Shown here: positions 36,858 through 46,893 of the stretch, in pieces
Position numbering within the stretch: the first letter of the stretch is position 1
How the letters are laid out: the number at the start of each line of letters is the position of its first letter
Assembly: GCA_026770025.1 (NCBI GenBank)
Contig: JAMXDE010000069.1
Span: 1-64,000 of the forward strand
Length of the DNA stretch: 64,000 bases
DNA from: Craspedostauros australis
Lineage: Eukaryota; Bacillariophyta; Bacillariophyceae; Mastogloiales; Achnanthaceae
Reading direction: 5' to 3'
Notes under the pieces: model-generated
What the model was told of the DNA's origin: nothing
Seen by the model: only the letters and a program-made list of their open reading frames with translations
Databases searched by the model: none
Translations under genes and position numbers: made by a program

Positions 36858-38999
36858 TCAGCTCTCCTGGGATAGACTTCGATACATCGCCTTTCTCTCA
36901 TTCAGCCGAGCCTGGCATGTCTGAATCTCTTTGCGATCAATGTTTGAGTTCCAGAGATGGTGTTCGAACTGTCGCACTGCGGCATCGTACACCATGAAGT
37001 CATCCATGAACCACGCTATTGCCTTTCTGCGAAGGGCATTCATGTCGACGTTTTGAATGATGTCTTCTCCTCTGCCCTTGCGTTGGTTTGTGTGAACATC
37101 ATGCGCATCATGCTCATCGTTGATAGAGGCCACATCGCCATCGCGAAGATTGATATCACTGAAGATTGTGGGATGTCGCTCTTGCAGCAAGAGCAGCGAA
37201 GCTTCGTGGCATTCCGTCAGCAGTCCCAAAATCCGTGGTGAAGAGCCCTTCAGCAGGGATATCGCCCTGTAGGTGTCATCGGCAATGTACGCCATCTGGT
37301 AGGGCAAGTCAAAGACTTCTCCACCACCTTCTTCGTAGAGCAGCCTCATCCATCCCTCGAGGTCGCCCGCCAACAGCATCTTGTTCTGCGCTTCTGTCGC
37401 TGCGATCTTCCATTTGGGATAGATGCGTCTGTAATAGTGAAAGTACGACACCAGCCTATCGAATGGATCACGGAGAATGGTGAATGTCTGCAACGTGACT
37501 TGTGTTTGGGGTTGCATGGCTTGATGAGTTGGATGAGTGTTGTGAACAGATTCGTGATGACGGTGGCGGTCGTGCGTTGAATGCAGGTTCTGCGTGTGGG
37601 AGACAGAGTTGGATTGGGATGGTCGTGACAGTTGCATGTATGGCAGCGCTACACTCCACGTGCCCACTATGGTGGCATAGGATCGATGTGCGCAGTCATC
37701 CAATTCCTCGAACAGCTCATCTTCCTCGTCGCTATCGTCGTCACCTTCATCCGTGCGGCCTGCAGTGCTGCTGCGCTTGCCGCCACGTTCACTCCCACGA
37801 AGCTGAGGTGTGAGTTTGCGATCGCTCTTGACGTTACTACCAGTGTTGTATGTGTTGGATTGCACGAGGACACATCGCAGGACGTCTTGATTTTCATGCG
37901 TGAACTTCTGGTGCTTTCCTTCCAGATCTCGTGCATCCAGCATGTCGGTTCGAACCGTCGCGATATTGAATTGGGACAACCACCGCAACATCGACGTGCT
38001 TCCGCTCTTGGTGATTCGGATGAAGCCCAGCATTTCGATCGTGTTCGTGGTGGATCGGTCACCAAATTCTTGGACTTGCCTCTTCAACGAAACGTTATTT
38101 GAGGCTTGGTGGTCGTCAGGTCTCTGTGCACGAGTTTGTACGTGAAGTGCCATTTCGCTGACATGGGACCGCCTCAATTCGCTTTCGCGGTCAGGCAATC
38201 CCACATGCGATGCCCTCGCCATGGAGATGGACGGAATCGACTGAACGAGATCGCTTGCATTGTCAGCCTCCATCGTATCGCTCTTGCTGATGTCTTCGCC
38301 TTCCCTATTGACCTGCATGAAGAATGCTTGGTCCAGCTGTGTTGTCACGGGTTGATTCGGGAGATCGTATTGAATAACCTGTCTTCGTTGGACCCATTCA
38401 GGCTGCCAGGTATGGGCAACTCTATCGTACTCCGCCACAAAGGTATCTCCGTCAACGTTCTGCCGTCGTGCATGGGTGCTGGAGATGGGATCATGATGCT
38501 GCGAGCTGTGAGCAGCCTTGCTGGCAGGCCGATGATTGCCACGACCATGCTCATCAAGTCCGAGGCGTCGATTGGTGTTGGGGTCGTGGTCTTTCACAGA
38601 GGCAACGTGATTCGTTCGTTGCTGAGCCACGGGCATTGCAGCAGCAACATGACGCAACTGTTGAGACTGCTGTTGTGCAGGGATGGCAAGATCTACCACA
38701 GCGTGCCGAAGGAAGAGGGAGATGGTCGCGCAGAAGATGAGTCTGGGGACCATCGGCTTCTTGCTGCGCCGTGATGAAGAATCTTTCGGTGTGGTGCGCG
38801 GCGATTCGCGATGTTGCCTTTGGCGCTTGCGCTGCCGATCTTGCTTGCGTCTCAACATGGTGGCCTTGTTCGACATCGTTTTATGTGGGCTTGGAGGGCG
38901 GAAGCCAGAGAGGATTGGTACTCGCGGTGGTAGTGGTGGCGGGAGCTCGAAAGGAGGCGGCAACGGTGACAACGGTGGCAATGATTTCAGCACGATCAT
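36858..38999 (-). CDS. Golgi-type membrane sulfotransferase
   Basis: Sulfotransferases of this kind move sulfate from PAPS onto glycans in the Golgi. The ATG at 38999 gives 713 residues; an ATG 41 codons in (M-S-N-K-A-T) may be the true start because the first 40 residues are a Pro-rich run. A basic stretch then precedes a single hydrophobic segment (about 84-106), fitting a type II membrane protein. The 5'-phosphosulfate-binding loop is F-I-R-I-T-K-S-G-S-T-S-M (326-337), and the 3'-phosphate-binding motif is T-I-L-R-D-P-F-D-R-L-V-S-Y-F (507-520), as in heparan-sulfate and carbohydrate sulfotransferases. The long stem (about 110-320) and the insertion at 385-500 are His/Gln/Ser-rich. The acceptor glycan is unknown. 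Confidence 0.87.
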   Translation of the reverse strand: MIVLKSLPPLSPLPPPFELPPPLPPRVPILSGFRPPSPHKTMSNKATMLRRKQDRQRKRQRQHRESPRTTPKDSSSRRSKKPMVPRLIFCATISLFLRHAVVDLAIPAQQQSQQLRHVAAAMPVAQQRTNHVASVKDHDPNTNRRLGLDEHGRGNHRPASKAAHSSQHHDPISSTHARRQNVDGDTFVAEYDRVAHTWQPEWVQRRQVIQYDLPNQPVTTQLDQAFFMQVNREGEDISKSDTMEADNASDLVQSIPSISMARASHVGLPDRESELRRSHVSEMALHVQTRAQRPDDHQASNNVSLKRQVQEFGDRSTTNTIEMLGFIRITKSGSTSMLRWLSQFNIATVRTDMLDARDLEGKHQKFTHENQDVLRCVLVQSNTYNTGSNVKSDRKLTPQLRGSERGGKRSSTAGRTDEGDDDSDEEDELFEELDDCAHRSYATIVGTWSVALPYMQLSRPSQSNSVSHTQNLHSTHDRHRHHESVHNTHPTHQAMQPQTQVTLQTFTILRDPFDRLVSYFHYYRRIYPKWKIAATEAQNKMLLAGDLEGWMRLLYEEGGGEVFDLPYQMAYIADDTYRAISLLKGSSPRILGLLTECHEASLLLLQERHPTIFSDINLRDGDVASINDEHDAHDVHTNQRKGRGEDIIQNVDMNALRRKAIAWFMDDFMVYDAAVRQFEHHLWNSNIDRKEIQTCQARLNERKAMYRSLSQES

Positions 39000-39573
39000 C
39001 GATCACATCAGCAATTTCGCGAAGATTCGTTCCTTCGTTTGTTCGTTGGTTCATGTGGGTATTGTACGTTGGACGCGGGAGTCTGGTGTGGATGATGGCT
39101 CCAGATCTGTTGAGACTGTTGTTGTTGCTGGTTGTCTTCTCGCAGTTACGGTTCCATGCCGATGTTTGGGAGTTTGTCCCTGTATTGGCGCTCAGTGATG
39201 AGAACACGGCCCACGTGCCTTGCACGCTTGTGACAAAATTTATTTGAACACCGAACAAGATTGATCGATTTCACCGGTTCGTTCGTGAGCATCGCAATGA
39301 CCGCTCTGATTCGTGTCAGATTCGTCGAGATAATTAATATGATGATATAATAATTTGCCCGCGACCCCAGGATGCGATATTCACAAATTGAAGCCAACCT
39401 GGCGGATGGATGGACGGATCGCCAGACACAACATTGGTTCAGCTGTGCAGTGAAGTACCCTTTTCGTCCTCCGACAACTTCGCTGGACACGCCTCCATTA
39501 GACACACCTCCAATACTTCCCGTCAATGTCGCCATGATTTGCGGTGTTGTCGACGCCCTCCGCCAATCGCGAG
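39000..39573. other. Intergenic, 574 bp
   Basis: This lies upstream of the sulfotransferase and downstream of the discoidin-domain gene. Frames on both strands lack motifs. An AT-rich patch (TAATTAATATGATGATATAATAATT) lies at about 39331-39355. Confidence 0.5.
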
Positions 39574-40419
39574 TTAGTATCCGTAGACATCGAATTGCCA
39601 CAGGGAGACGCCCCACCCGTGCTTGCCAGGCTTGCGGATGATCAACTTGATGTAACGAATGCTCTGTGCGACGTTGCTTGACTCCACCTTGGAGATGTCC
39701 AACTCATGCGTGATATGCAGCGGCAGCTTGAACTTAACTCCGGGCGATTGTCCACTCTGTGCCGTCGAGGAACAGCACGTCTTGTGAAGGGACGAATTGT
39801 ACAACGTCCAGACACCGTCGTTCGCTGTTGCCGCCGCCCCGTTCATGCCATACTGCGTCGGTATCGGTTGATCGCCCGATGCCACGATGAAATAATCGTC
39901 GCTGTTGGCGGCCTCCCAATCCAGCACGATCTTTTGGATGTTCATGACGCCTCGCCCCAAATCCATGTGCACCCAGTGCTGACCCGCGATGGCGGTGCCG
40001 TGCATGTTGGAGGCTGCCTGCCACCGATCCTTGATCCAATCCTTGCCTGGCGGATCCTGAATGAGGACGCGCGGTGGACCCAGATTGCCGCGCACGTCCG
40101 TCGTCACGACGACGTCGGGCAGCGATCGCGAGAGGCACGTTGTGGATTGTGGTGCATGTCGCAATGCGCGTTGCGGCGTGGTGGCATTGGCATTGGCAGC
40201 TGCGGGAGGCACAGCAACGTCGTCCACGACAAAGAACTCGACGCCCAGCAACCAAAAGGCGATCAGCGACGTGATGCACAGCACGACGACCCGAAATTCC
40301 TTTCGTCTTGAGGATCCATTGCTGCTTCTTTGGCTGGGACGGCTGCTGGGCTTTGGCCGCTTGGCTTGCTTGCCGCGTTGTCTGCGGGACACCAAGGCGT
40401 CATCCGAATGCGCAGGCAT
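39574..40419 (-). CDS. Type II membrane protein with discoidin (F5/8 C)-like domain
   Basis: The frame opens at a GTG; the ATG at 40419 (M-P-A-H-S-D-D-A) gives 281 residues. A basic Ser-rich cytosolic tail is followed by one transmembrane helix (about residues 40-60, V-V-V-L-C-I-T-S-L-I-A-F-W-L-L). The lumenal or extracellular domain (about 110-281) has the pattern of F5/8 type C carbohydrate-binding domains: H-W-V-H-M-D-L-G near its start, I-Q-K-I-V-L-D-W-E-A-A-N-S-D-D-Y-F-I, a W-T-L-Y-N loop, and the closing R-Y-I-K-L-I-I-R-K with a terminal F-D-V-Y-G. It probably binds glycans at the surface or in the Golgi. It is divergent with the rhodanese gene. Confidence 0.8.
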   Translation of the reverse strand: MPAHSDDALVSRRQRGKQAKRPKPSSRPSQRSSNGSSRRKEFRVVVLCITSLIAFWLLGVEFFVVDDVAVPPAAANANATTPQRALRHAPQSTTCLSRSLPDVVVTTDVRGNLGPPRVLIQDPPGKDWIKDRWQAASNMHGTAIAGQHWVHMDLGRGVMNIQKIVLDWEAANSDDYFIVASGDQPIPTQYGMNGAAATANDGVWTLYNSSLHKTCCSSTAQSGQSPGVKFKLPLHITHELDISKVESSNVAQSIRYIKLIIRKPGKHGWGVSLWQFDVYGY

Positions 40420-40875
40420 TGTGAAGGGATGTGTGTTATCGAGCTGTTGCGCCCACTCTTCGTTCACAGCTGGTGGCACTCTACTCGTACTCTGTTCGCT
40501 TGTTGTGTCCGGTCGATCGTCGATCGTCGATCGTCGTGTTGTGTCATGTCATGAGAAGCGTCATCTTGTTGATGGTCACGAGCACTTTGGTGTTGTTTGT
40601 TCCATTTTCTCGTTTGGTGCGTTTGGTCATACTCGTGACTGAATCGTTGTTGTTTGAATTCGAATCGTGGATGACAAGAAAGAAAGAGAGAGCGAAAAAG
40701 TTCTTCCGCCACCAAAGCGCGTGTTATTACGGTACAGAACAGGCCAATGCGGAGAAATGCACCACAACAACAACTCGCTCTTCAGCAAAGTGAAGCTCAA
40801 CGCCAACCACATCCTGACAATCATAATCCCAGTTGCGCCACAACGATCATTCACCTTGCCAACACAATCAGCACC
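40420..40875. promoter_or_regulatory. Shared upstream region, discoidin and rhodanese genes
   Basis: This 456 bp stretch lies between divergent ATGs. It contains three perfect tandem copies of CGATCGT (about 40513-40533), which are partly palindromic and could be a factor-binding cluster. No clear TATA box is seen. Confidence 0.45.
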
Positions 40876-41601
40876 ATGACGACCACATCCATCCGCACGT
40901 TGCTCTTGCTGATCACCGCAATCGCCGTCTGCGATGCCCAAATCCAACTGACATCGCAACAGCTGTACGATGGCTTGCAGATGGGCCAATTCGATGTTCT
41001 CGTCGATGTGCGACGCACCGATGAATGGGTGCAGGGCCGCATCCCCAACGCCACGTTCATCGAGAACATGGGCTCCACCGCCGACACGACGCAGCTGGAA
41101 CAGATGCTGCTGGGCTGCGAGCGCACGGCATGCCACATCGCCGTCTACTGTCGTTCGGGCGGGCGGGCCGGGCAGGCCATCACTCGGTTGATCGACGACT
41201 ACGACTTTGATCCGAATCGGCTTTACAACGGTCTCGGCGTCAATGATTGGAAGAACGCCAACTACGACCTCACGACGGACTCGGAATCGGTCGTGCCGGT
41301 GTGTTCGAAACATGCCTATCCGACGACTGATATGACGGACGATGCCGTGTGTTCGCGCGTGACTGCACCTGGCAATGCGACGATGGCGCCGACTACATTG
41401 TCCAGTGAAGGACCCACGCAAGCGCCGGATGATTTCAATGTGACATCGCGGTGCGCTGGTGCGGGACGCAAGTTGCAGGCTGGTCAATCGCGGTGCAATC
41501 CAGATGCGGATAGTGACAGCAATGATGGATCGGACGCGACACGCATGGTGACATCGTGGTTGTTTGCGGTGATGGCCTCATTCGTTGTTCTTGGAATGTA
41601 G
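40876..41601 (+). CDS. Secreted or surface-anchored rhodanese-domain protein
   Basis: Rhodaneses transfer sulfane sulfur through an active-site Cys. The frame opens upstream, but the ATG at 40876 (context CACCATGAC) begins a clean signal peptide (T-L-L-L-L-I-T-A-I-A-V-C-D-A), giving 241 residues. The rhodanese domain spans about 24-125: D-V-L-V-D-V-R-R-T-D-E-W near its start and the active loop Y-C-R-S-G-G-R-A-G with Cys92, followed by the usual N-G-L-G-V-N-D-W-K end. After it comes a Thr/Ser/Asp-rich stalk with two more Cys, then a hydrophobic C-terminus (S-W-L-F-A-V-M-A-S-F-V-V-L-G-M) that suggests a GPI or tail anchor. A secreted rhodanese is unusual; the substrate is unknown. Confidence 0.85.
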   Translation: MTTTSIRTLLLLITAIAVCDAQIQLTSQQLYDGLQMGQFDVLVDVRRTDEWVQGRIPNATFIENMGSTADTTQLEQMLLGCERTACHIAVYCRSGGRAGQAITRLIDDYDFDPNRLYNGLGVNDWKNANYDLTTDSESVVPVCSKHAYPTTDMTDDAVCSRVTAPGNATMAPTTLSSEGPTQAPDDFNVTSRCAGAGRKLQAGQSRCNPDADSDSNDGSDATRMVTSWLFAVMASFVVLGM

Positions 41602-41945
41602 CTCGTCAAGTACTCAACAACGTGCGAACGAACAAAGGAATGGATAGTTTACGGAAGCAATGTTGGGTTGAGTGTATTGAACTGAAGATAGTACTCTAGT
41701 ATAGTTTTAAGTGTAACGTAACCTTGGTTGGCATGCCAGTTCGTTGGCACTGATTATGTGATTGTTACTGTTGCTGTTGAGGGTCTCGAGTCATGCTGAT
41801 AACGGCGCTGCGGTTCTCCTTGCTGCTGCCGTTGCTCAACCATGATTGATGTATCCAACTCCTCGTTGCGTGATCTTAACGTTGCAATTGGAGTAGATTG
41901 GAATGCCTCGCCCTGGATGATCCAGTCATCCAAGCACAACTATGC
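41602..41945. other. Convergent intergenic, 344 bp
   Basis: This lies between the 3' ends of the rhodanese gene (+) and the small unknown gene (-). No gene is visible. Confidence 0.55.
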
Positions 41946-42416
41946 TCATCGCGCCTTATGCGCCGCGATGACACGCTCAGCGCGGCTCAAGAAGTTGTTC
42001 TTCTCCGCAGTCGTCACGATGCCATTGCCGACATGCTCGCAGATGATCTCGTCGATCTTGCGACACACCGCATAGTCTTGGTCGGCGCGCACCGACGCAT
42101 TACTCGTCACCGAGCTGTTGCTGAACTGCATCGCCGAGATGCTGGTAACCTTCATCGGACTCTGCTTCGCAGACTTGCGCGCGCGGCGTTGCTCCAGTTT
42201 CACCCAACGTTGATCCAACGTGCAGCTGGAGAGGCGCACCGTGGCGACTTCGTGGCACGTGTCGTTGCGCAAGAAGCGGATATCCAGGCTCTTGCCTCCG
42301 CCGCCAGGATGGCGCAGCACGATGGCGGGGCGCATCTGAAAGCGGCTGGAGTTGACGATCACTTGGGCGCCGATGGGGAAGTCGGCTTGGGTTGGGTGTT
42401 GGGTGCGGTAAGACAT
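41946..42416 (-). CDS. Small hypothetical protein, 156 residues
   Basis: The ATG at 42416 starts a frame with coding-like composition. The N-terminal half (about residues 12-70) looks beta-rich, with F-P-I-G-A-Q-V-I-V-N-S, a Gly run and L-D-I-R-F-L-R-N, which could be a small SH3- or Tudor-like barrel. The C-terminal half is helical, with A-V-C-R-K-I-D-E-I-I-C and N-N-F-L-S-R-A-E-R-V-I. No signal peptide is present. I do not recognise the family, and it could be one exon of a larger gene. A TG microsatellite lies just upstream of its start. Confidence 0.6.
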   Translation of the reverse strand: MSYRTQHPTQADFPIGAQVIVNSSRFQMRPAIVLRHPGGGGKSLDIRFLRNDTCHEVATVRLSSCTLDQRWVKLEQRRARKSAKQSPMKVTSISAMQFSNSSVTSNASVRADQDYAVCRKIDEIICEHVGNGIVTTAEKNNFLSRAERVIAAHKAR

Positions 42417-43088
42417 GGCGGTTTGCGTGTGTACGTATTATATGTGTGTGTGTGTGTTTGTTTGTTGAACTGGTTGGCTTCTAAAGTCAAGTGAATTGGA
42501 AATTGTGAGCAACACATCACTCTGCCAACTTTGTTTGGTTCACTTCATTTCATCGCAATCTGTCGTAATCTGTCGCAGTCTATCGAATTCTGTCAACATG
42601 TTCATGATCGCTCTTCGGTCCTGCATTCCATTGTTACGCCCATCGCTCATCTCAGCAACATGTGATCAGAGTCGACATCCATCAACCCTACTAAGATCGC
42701 GTTGACCACGACGTTGCAGGATGATCATCTTTGTGGGTTTGGTGACAAGCAGACCTGGATCGCCAATGAGGTTCTGCATCCGACAACAACAACAGCAACG
42801 ACGGAGACGACACGACATGTTTTCGCCGAAACCGGAGAACTTTGCGTCAAATACGTGACTGAATAATTACACAAGACTGAATCTGGAAGTAACCATGTCG
42901 TGGTATCATGCTGAGAACAACGATACTACTCCATTGTGTTTGAAAATCGCCAAAAAAAACGGCTGGATTGATGTTGTTGACAACGTGCGCAGGAATGCAC
43001 CTGCACAAGTCGCAATGGCCCCATTGAGAGATTCCATAAAAGTATCTCCTCCATCCCCATTCTGCTTACAAGCAACGGCATCATCACC
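42417..43088. promoter_or_regulatory. Divergent intergenic, 672 bp, with (TG)n
   Basis: This separates divergent starts. A (TG)n run at about 42443-42457 lies 27 bp upstream of the small unknown gene. Two CTGTCG..TC-type direct repeats occur around 42560-42595. No RNA gene or convincing frame is seen. Confidence 0.5.
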
Positions 43089-44594
43089 ATGACGACGACA
43101 GCGACGACGACGACGATGACGGGATCCGCAAGCACGAAGGCCAGCCTGGTGATATGCAGTTTGGTCCTTGTTGCCATTGCAACGTGGAGCAGCGAGAGAT
43201 GGATGCTGGCTCCTTTTCGCGCTCTGCAGTCAACGAATACCCTGCAGCAGTCTGCCCGCGATGCAACTGTGTTGGATGCTATCAAAGCAGATGACGCGAG
43301 GGATGCCGCCGATGCGATTGTGGATGGGGCTGTTGTTGCAGAAACCACCACAAGCACAGTCGCAGCCACAGCTGCAGCCACAGAAACCGCCAATGCTGCC
43401 GCTGTTCCTTCAGAGACCGCCGAGCAGACGAGCGATGAAGCACCCACAGAAAGGCTGCCCGTGCGCACGGAGACGAGGATAGACAGGTACTGCCTCGGTA
43501 CGGAATACGACGAGCCGCGCACGGTGCAGTACGATCCCGATGTGACGCTCGATCTCAAGGTCCCATTCTACGTCTACGACAACGAGCTCAACATGGCCAA
43601 CATGACGTCGTGCGGCGAGCCCATCGGCAGATCGTGGTATACGTACTTCAAGCACGCCGACGACTACTGGCTGCTGCAGAGCGCGCTGGTGCATCCCATG
43701 CGCACGCACGATCCCGAGGAGGCCAAGCTCTTCTTCGTGCCGACGTTGATGAACGCGCTGTGCGATTCCTTCATTTGGTATAATCGATATTACTGCATCC
43801 ATGATGGCAAGACGTGCTTCGATAAGACGGTGTCGCCGCATGTGGGCTTCGACTGGGTCGATCAGGCGCTGGGGCGCTCCGAATACTTCCAACGATCCAA
43901 GGGCGCGGACCACATCCTCGTGCTGTCGCATTACTTGACGCAAAACATCGGCCCGTTCTTCATGGACCTGGAGAATCTGATGCTGTGCAACCGCATCACG
44001 TTCCACAACTTCGCGCAACGACGTGAGAACAGCCAACTACCCCCGCGCTTGGAAATGCCGCATCTCTACATCGCCAACAAGGACGGCTGCAAACCCACAA
44101 CGCCGGGCCAAAAGAATGCCGATTTCGCCATGATCGCCAGCCTCAAACCGCACGATCCCAACTTCCGCGATCGCAGCAACGTCTGCAACTGGCTCAAGGA
44201 CGGCAACTACTCCTACGACGTCTGCGGCAAAGGCGACATGTGTCCCTACCTCGCCGACGCCAAATTCGGTCTCCACGTGCGCGGCGATGACGTCGGCGCC
44301 CACCGCCCCTTCGAAACGGTCGCCAGCGGCACGGTGCCCCTCTTCACGTTGATGGAACAGTACGACCTCATGCCGCCATTCGCGCCGTTCGAGGAAATGA
44401 GCTTCTTCGTCAACGTCTCGACGCCGGAGACGTTCCATGCGTCGTTGCAGGCCGTGCTGGCCGTGTCGGACGAGGAATACAATGCCAAGTTGGCCGCCAT
44501 TGCGAAGTACGCCAACTTCGTTGACGTCAAGACGGGGGTTCCCTTTGATGCGTACATGACACATTTCGCGCGGGGGTTGAAGTTGCAAGACTGA
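43089..44594 (+). CDS. Exostosin-type (GT47-like) glycosyltransferase
   Basis: This 501-residue protein starts at ATG 43089 (context CACCATGAC). An N-terminal Thr-rich tail precedes a transmembrane anchor (about 18-33, S-L-V-I-C-S-L-V-L-V-A-I-A-T-W), fitting a type II Golgi enzyme, then an Ala/Thr-rich stem. The catalytic region (about 155-500) has exostosin features: P-F-Y-V-Y-D near the start; the H-P-M-R-T-H-D-P-E-E-A-K-L-F-F-V-P segment, where the A-x-x-F-F-V-P part is the family hallmark; H-I-L-V-L-S-H; an A-K-F-G-L-H-V-R-G-D-D segment; and R-P-F-E-T-V-A-S-G-T-V-P-L-F, matching the usual R-x-x-E-A-x-x-x-G-C-V-P. It probably transfers a sugar onto a secreted glycan. The donor and acceptor are unknown. 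Confidence 0.85.
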   Translation: MTTTATTTTMTGSASTKASLVICSLVLVAIATWSSERWMLAPFRALQSTNTLQQSARDATVLDAIKADDARDAADAIVDGAVVAETTTSTVAATAAATETANAAAVPSETAEQTSDEAPTERLPVRTETRIDRYCLGTEYDEPRTVQYDPDVTLDLKVPFYVYDNELNMANMTSCGEPIGRSWYTYFKHADDYWLLQSALVHPMRTHDPEEAKLFFVPTLMNALCDSFIWYNRYYCIHDGKTCFDKTVSPHVGFDWVDQALGRSEYFQRSKGADHILVLSHYLTQNIGPFFMDLENLMLCNRITFHNFAQRRENSQLPPRLEMPHLYIANKDGCKPTTPGQKNADFAMIASLKPHDPNFRDRSNVCNWLKDGNYSYDVCGKGDMCPYLADAKFGLHVRGDDVGAHRPFETVASGTVPLFTLMEQYDLMPPFAPFEEMSFFVNVSTPETFHASLQAVLAVSDEEYNAKLAAIAKYANFVDVKTGVPFDAYMTHFARGLKLQD

Positions 44595-45119
44595 GTAGAG
44601 GAGGTTGTGTGGTGTGTATGTGATACTGTAGGTACATATAATGAACATATTAGTAGCAGTAGGAGTGGACTTTCGCTTGATTCGTTATATTAGACGTAAA
44701 ATGAAAGTACAGAAGTAGTTGTTCGCGAGTGCGACAACAGACATCGAACAGATGCCGACGCAGAAAGCGAACACGACAACGCACAAAATCATCATCATGA
44801 GAGAAAGGCACCACCCACCAATTCTCGCAGAATCCGCAACAACGAGAAAGGCAGGAAGCGCGCCAAAGTGCCATCGGATTGCATCGTGGATCATCTTCGC
44901 AGAAGCAGGTCGCACAAGTGCAGCACAAGTGCAGCACAAGTACAGCACAGTACGAGGCAAGGGTGACACGGACAGAGGGAGCAGCGACGATACCAGGTGA
45001 GGCAAGCAGAGGGGCACAAAAACGCAAGTCTCAGCAACAAAAGAAGGCACCGCTGACAGCAAGAGCCACGATTTCCCCCTCTCCCTCTCTATTCTCGCTG
45101 GGCCGTCCCATCTGCCAAG
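44595..45119 (+). other. Upstream region and likely first exon/intron of the glycanase-like gene
   Basis: The glycanase-like frame is open from 45057 but has no ATG before the hydrophobic segment; a GTG lies at 45159. An upstream exon is therefore likely. The 45119|45120 boundary looks like a 3' splice site, with CTGAC at about 45053, a long pyrimidine tract (45072-45094) and CCAAG. One frame-compatible donor is GTACGAGG at 44950 (similar to the AlgH intron-2 donor), with ATGs at 44752 or 44797. A stronger-looking donor, AG|GTGAGG at 44997, does not fit the frame. RNA evidence would be needed to choose. Three copies of GTGCAGCACAA-like sequence lie at about 44917-44945. Confidence 0.4.
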
Positions 45120-46893
45120 CTGACGTCGTCTTCGACTCGAACGACGTGGGTCGGCGTCGTGCTTCTGTGCACGTCCCTGCCGCTCGTCGTTGCGTTGGCA
45201 TCGCTGTTGGCTCCGCTCGGTGCAAGATCGTTCGCAGCACTGCGGGCCGCATCGGTCTCGGAATTCGCGCCGGCCTTGGAGGAAGTCTTGGCCTCCGAAC
45301 TGGATCTGCTGGACGCGTTTGAGATCCAGGCCAAGCAGATCCCGCGCAGGTCGCAGCAGGCGCAGACCGGCATCGTCCTGCAGTGCAATCCGGCCAATTC
45401 GAGGTTGCAGCAGTTCGTCCAGCCGACTTGGCAACGCCAGCGCCATCTGCCGCATTTGGCGCATCACGACTTCATTCCCACAGCTTCCACGGTCCATTCC
45501 GCACATATCGATTTCACCGCAACTCCCCATCGATTCAACACGTGCGAAGGCGGCAACAACATTGCGGAGCCTCCTTATACCAACAACTATACCAACAATT
45601 ATATCAACAATCAAGCAGGCGCAGAGGTTGCAGCTCACGGGCACGAGAAGCCAAAGGCGATCGATCTGGCCAAGATCCTGCGCACGCACAGCAGCATGGT
45701 GAGCCTCACGCCCCTCACGACGAACGACCGCGACGACAAGTTCTACAAACGCCTGCAGCGAAACTACGAGACGGTGCAAGCGTGGGATGCGAGTCCCGAG
45801 CTGCTGCAGCAACGCCGCGAGGAGCTGCCGTGGGAGTTCCTGCGCACGGGCCATGGCATGCCGGACCTCGATGGCACCGTCGCCGAGCAGCACAAGGGCC
45901 ATTCGCACCTGGTCGCGCTGCAGCGCCTCGTGCGGTGGTTCCAACAGTCCATGACGTGGGTCAACACGCCGCCGTGCGTGGATTGCGGGTCTGCCAACTG
46001 CAAGCTAGAGAAGATACGCGGTCCCGTCACGCAGGAAGAGCGCATGCATCAGGCCAACCGCGTTGAGGTCTATCGCTGCGGCGACTGCAACTCCACCAAC
46101 ACCATCTTTCCAAGGTACAACAACGTCACCAAACTCTGCGAAACGCGCAAGGGCCGCTGTGGGGAGTACGCCAACCTATTCGGCCTCACGTGCCGCGCGG
46201 CGGGATTCGAGACGCGCTACGTCCTGGATGTCACGGACCACGTCTGGACGGAGTGCTACATTCCCTCGTTGGAAGAGTGGGTCATGGCCGACGGCTGCGA
46301 GGGCATCATCAACGAACCCGGCATGTACGAACACGGCTGGGGCAAGCAGGGTCTGTGCTACATGATCGCCATGGGCATCGATCACATCCTCGACGTCACA
46401 CCACGTTACACGCGCAACTTCCTGACGCCCGCATTGCAGGCCGCGCGCCGCAATCACACGTCGTCCGAGTTGGTCAGCACGCGGCTGCTGGATCATTTCA
46501 ACGCGACCTTGCAAAACAATTTGACGCAAGCGCGGCGCGATGAGCTCCACGTGCGGCGGCAACGCGAGATGCGGGCCCTGGAGGTGTGCCAGCAATCGAC
46601 GGCGTGGGATCGGCAGCAGCAGTACAATTTGGGACGCATCAGCGGATCGCTGGAGTGGAAGCAGTCGCGGTCGGAAGATGGGGGCCAGGCCTCGCACGAG
46701 GATGAGGATCACGGTGCGAAGATTTACGGATTTCAAGTCGAATCCTTCGTGCCGCAGCAAATGATGACGGCGGAATCCAAAAAGACCATCACGTTGTCCG
46801 TGCATCATCTGGACCTTGTCATCAAGGACAATCGCCATCCGCGCCATGGACAAATACAGGTCTGCAACGTGCCATGCGCCGCCGAAGGACCCA
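45120..46893 (+). pseudogene. PNG1: PNGase-like transglutaminase gene, 5' part, cut by copia element 1
   Basis: This is the first of three segments of one host gene. Peptide:N-glycanase removes N-glycans from glycoproteins. The segment starts with a hydrophobic anchor (V-G-V-V-L-L-C-T-S-L-P-L-V-V-A-L). The zinc pair P-P-C-V-D-C-G and Y-R-C-G-D-C follows, then the transglutaminase core with its triad: Cys in G-R-C-G-E-Y (codon at 46158), His in D-H-V-W (46239) and Asp in M-A-D-G-C (46290). The last ~60 residues begin a second domain resembling ILEI/FAM3 (I-T-L-S-V-H-H-L-D-L-V-I). Element 1 interrupts it within an Asn codon at 46893; the LTR then adds 31 foreign residues before a stop at 46983. 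The membrane anchor is unusual for a normally cytosolic enzyme. Confidence 0.85.
46888..46893. repeat. Target-site duplication of element 1, left copy (GACCCA)
   Basis: GACCCA directly before the 5' LTR is repeated directly after the 3' LTR at 54764-54769. Six bases match; five is usual for copia elements, so one base may match by chance. Confidence 0.9.
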
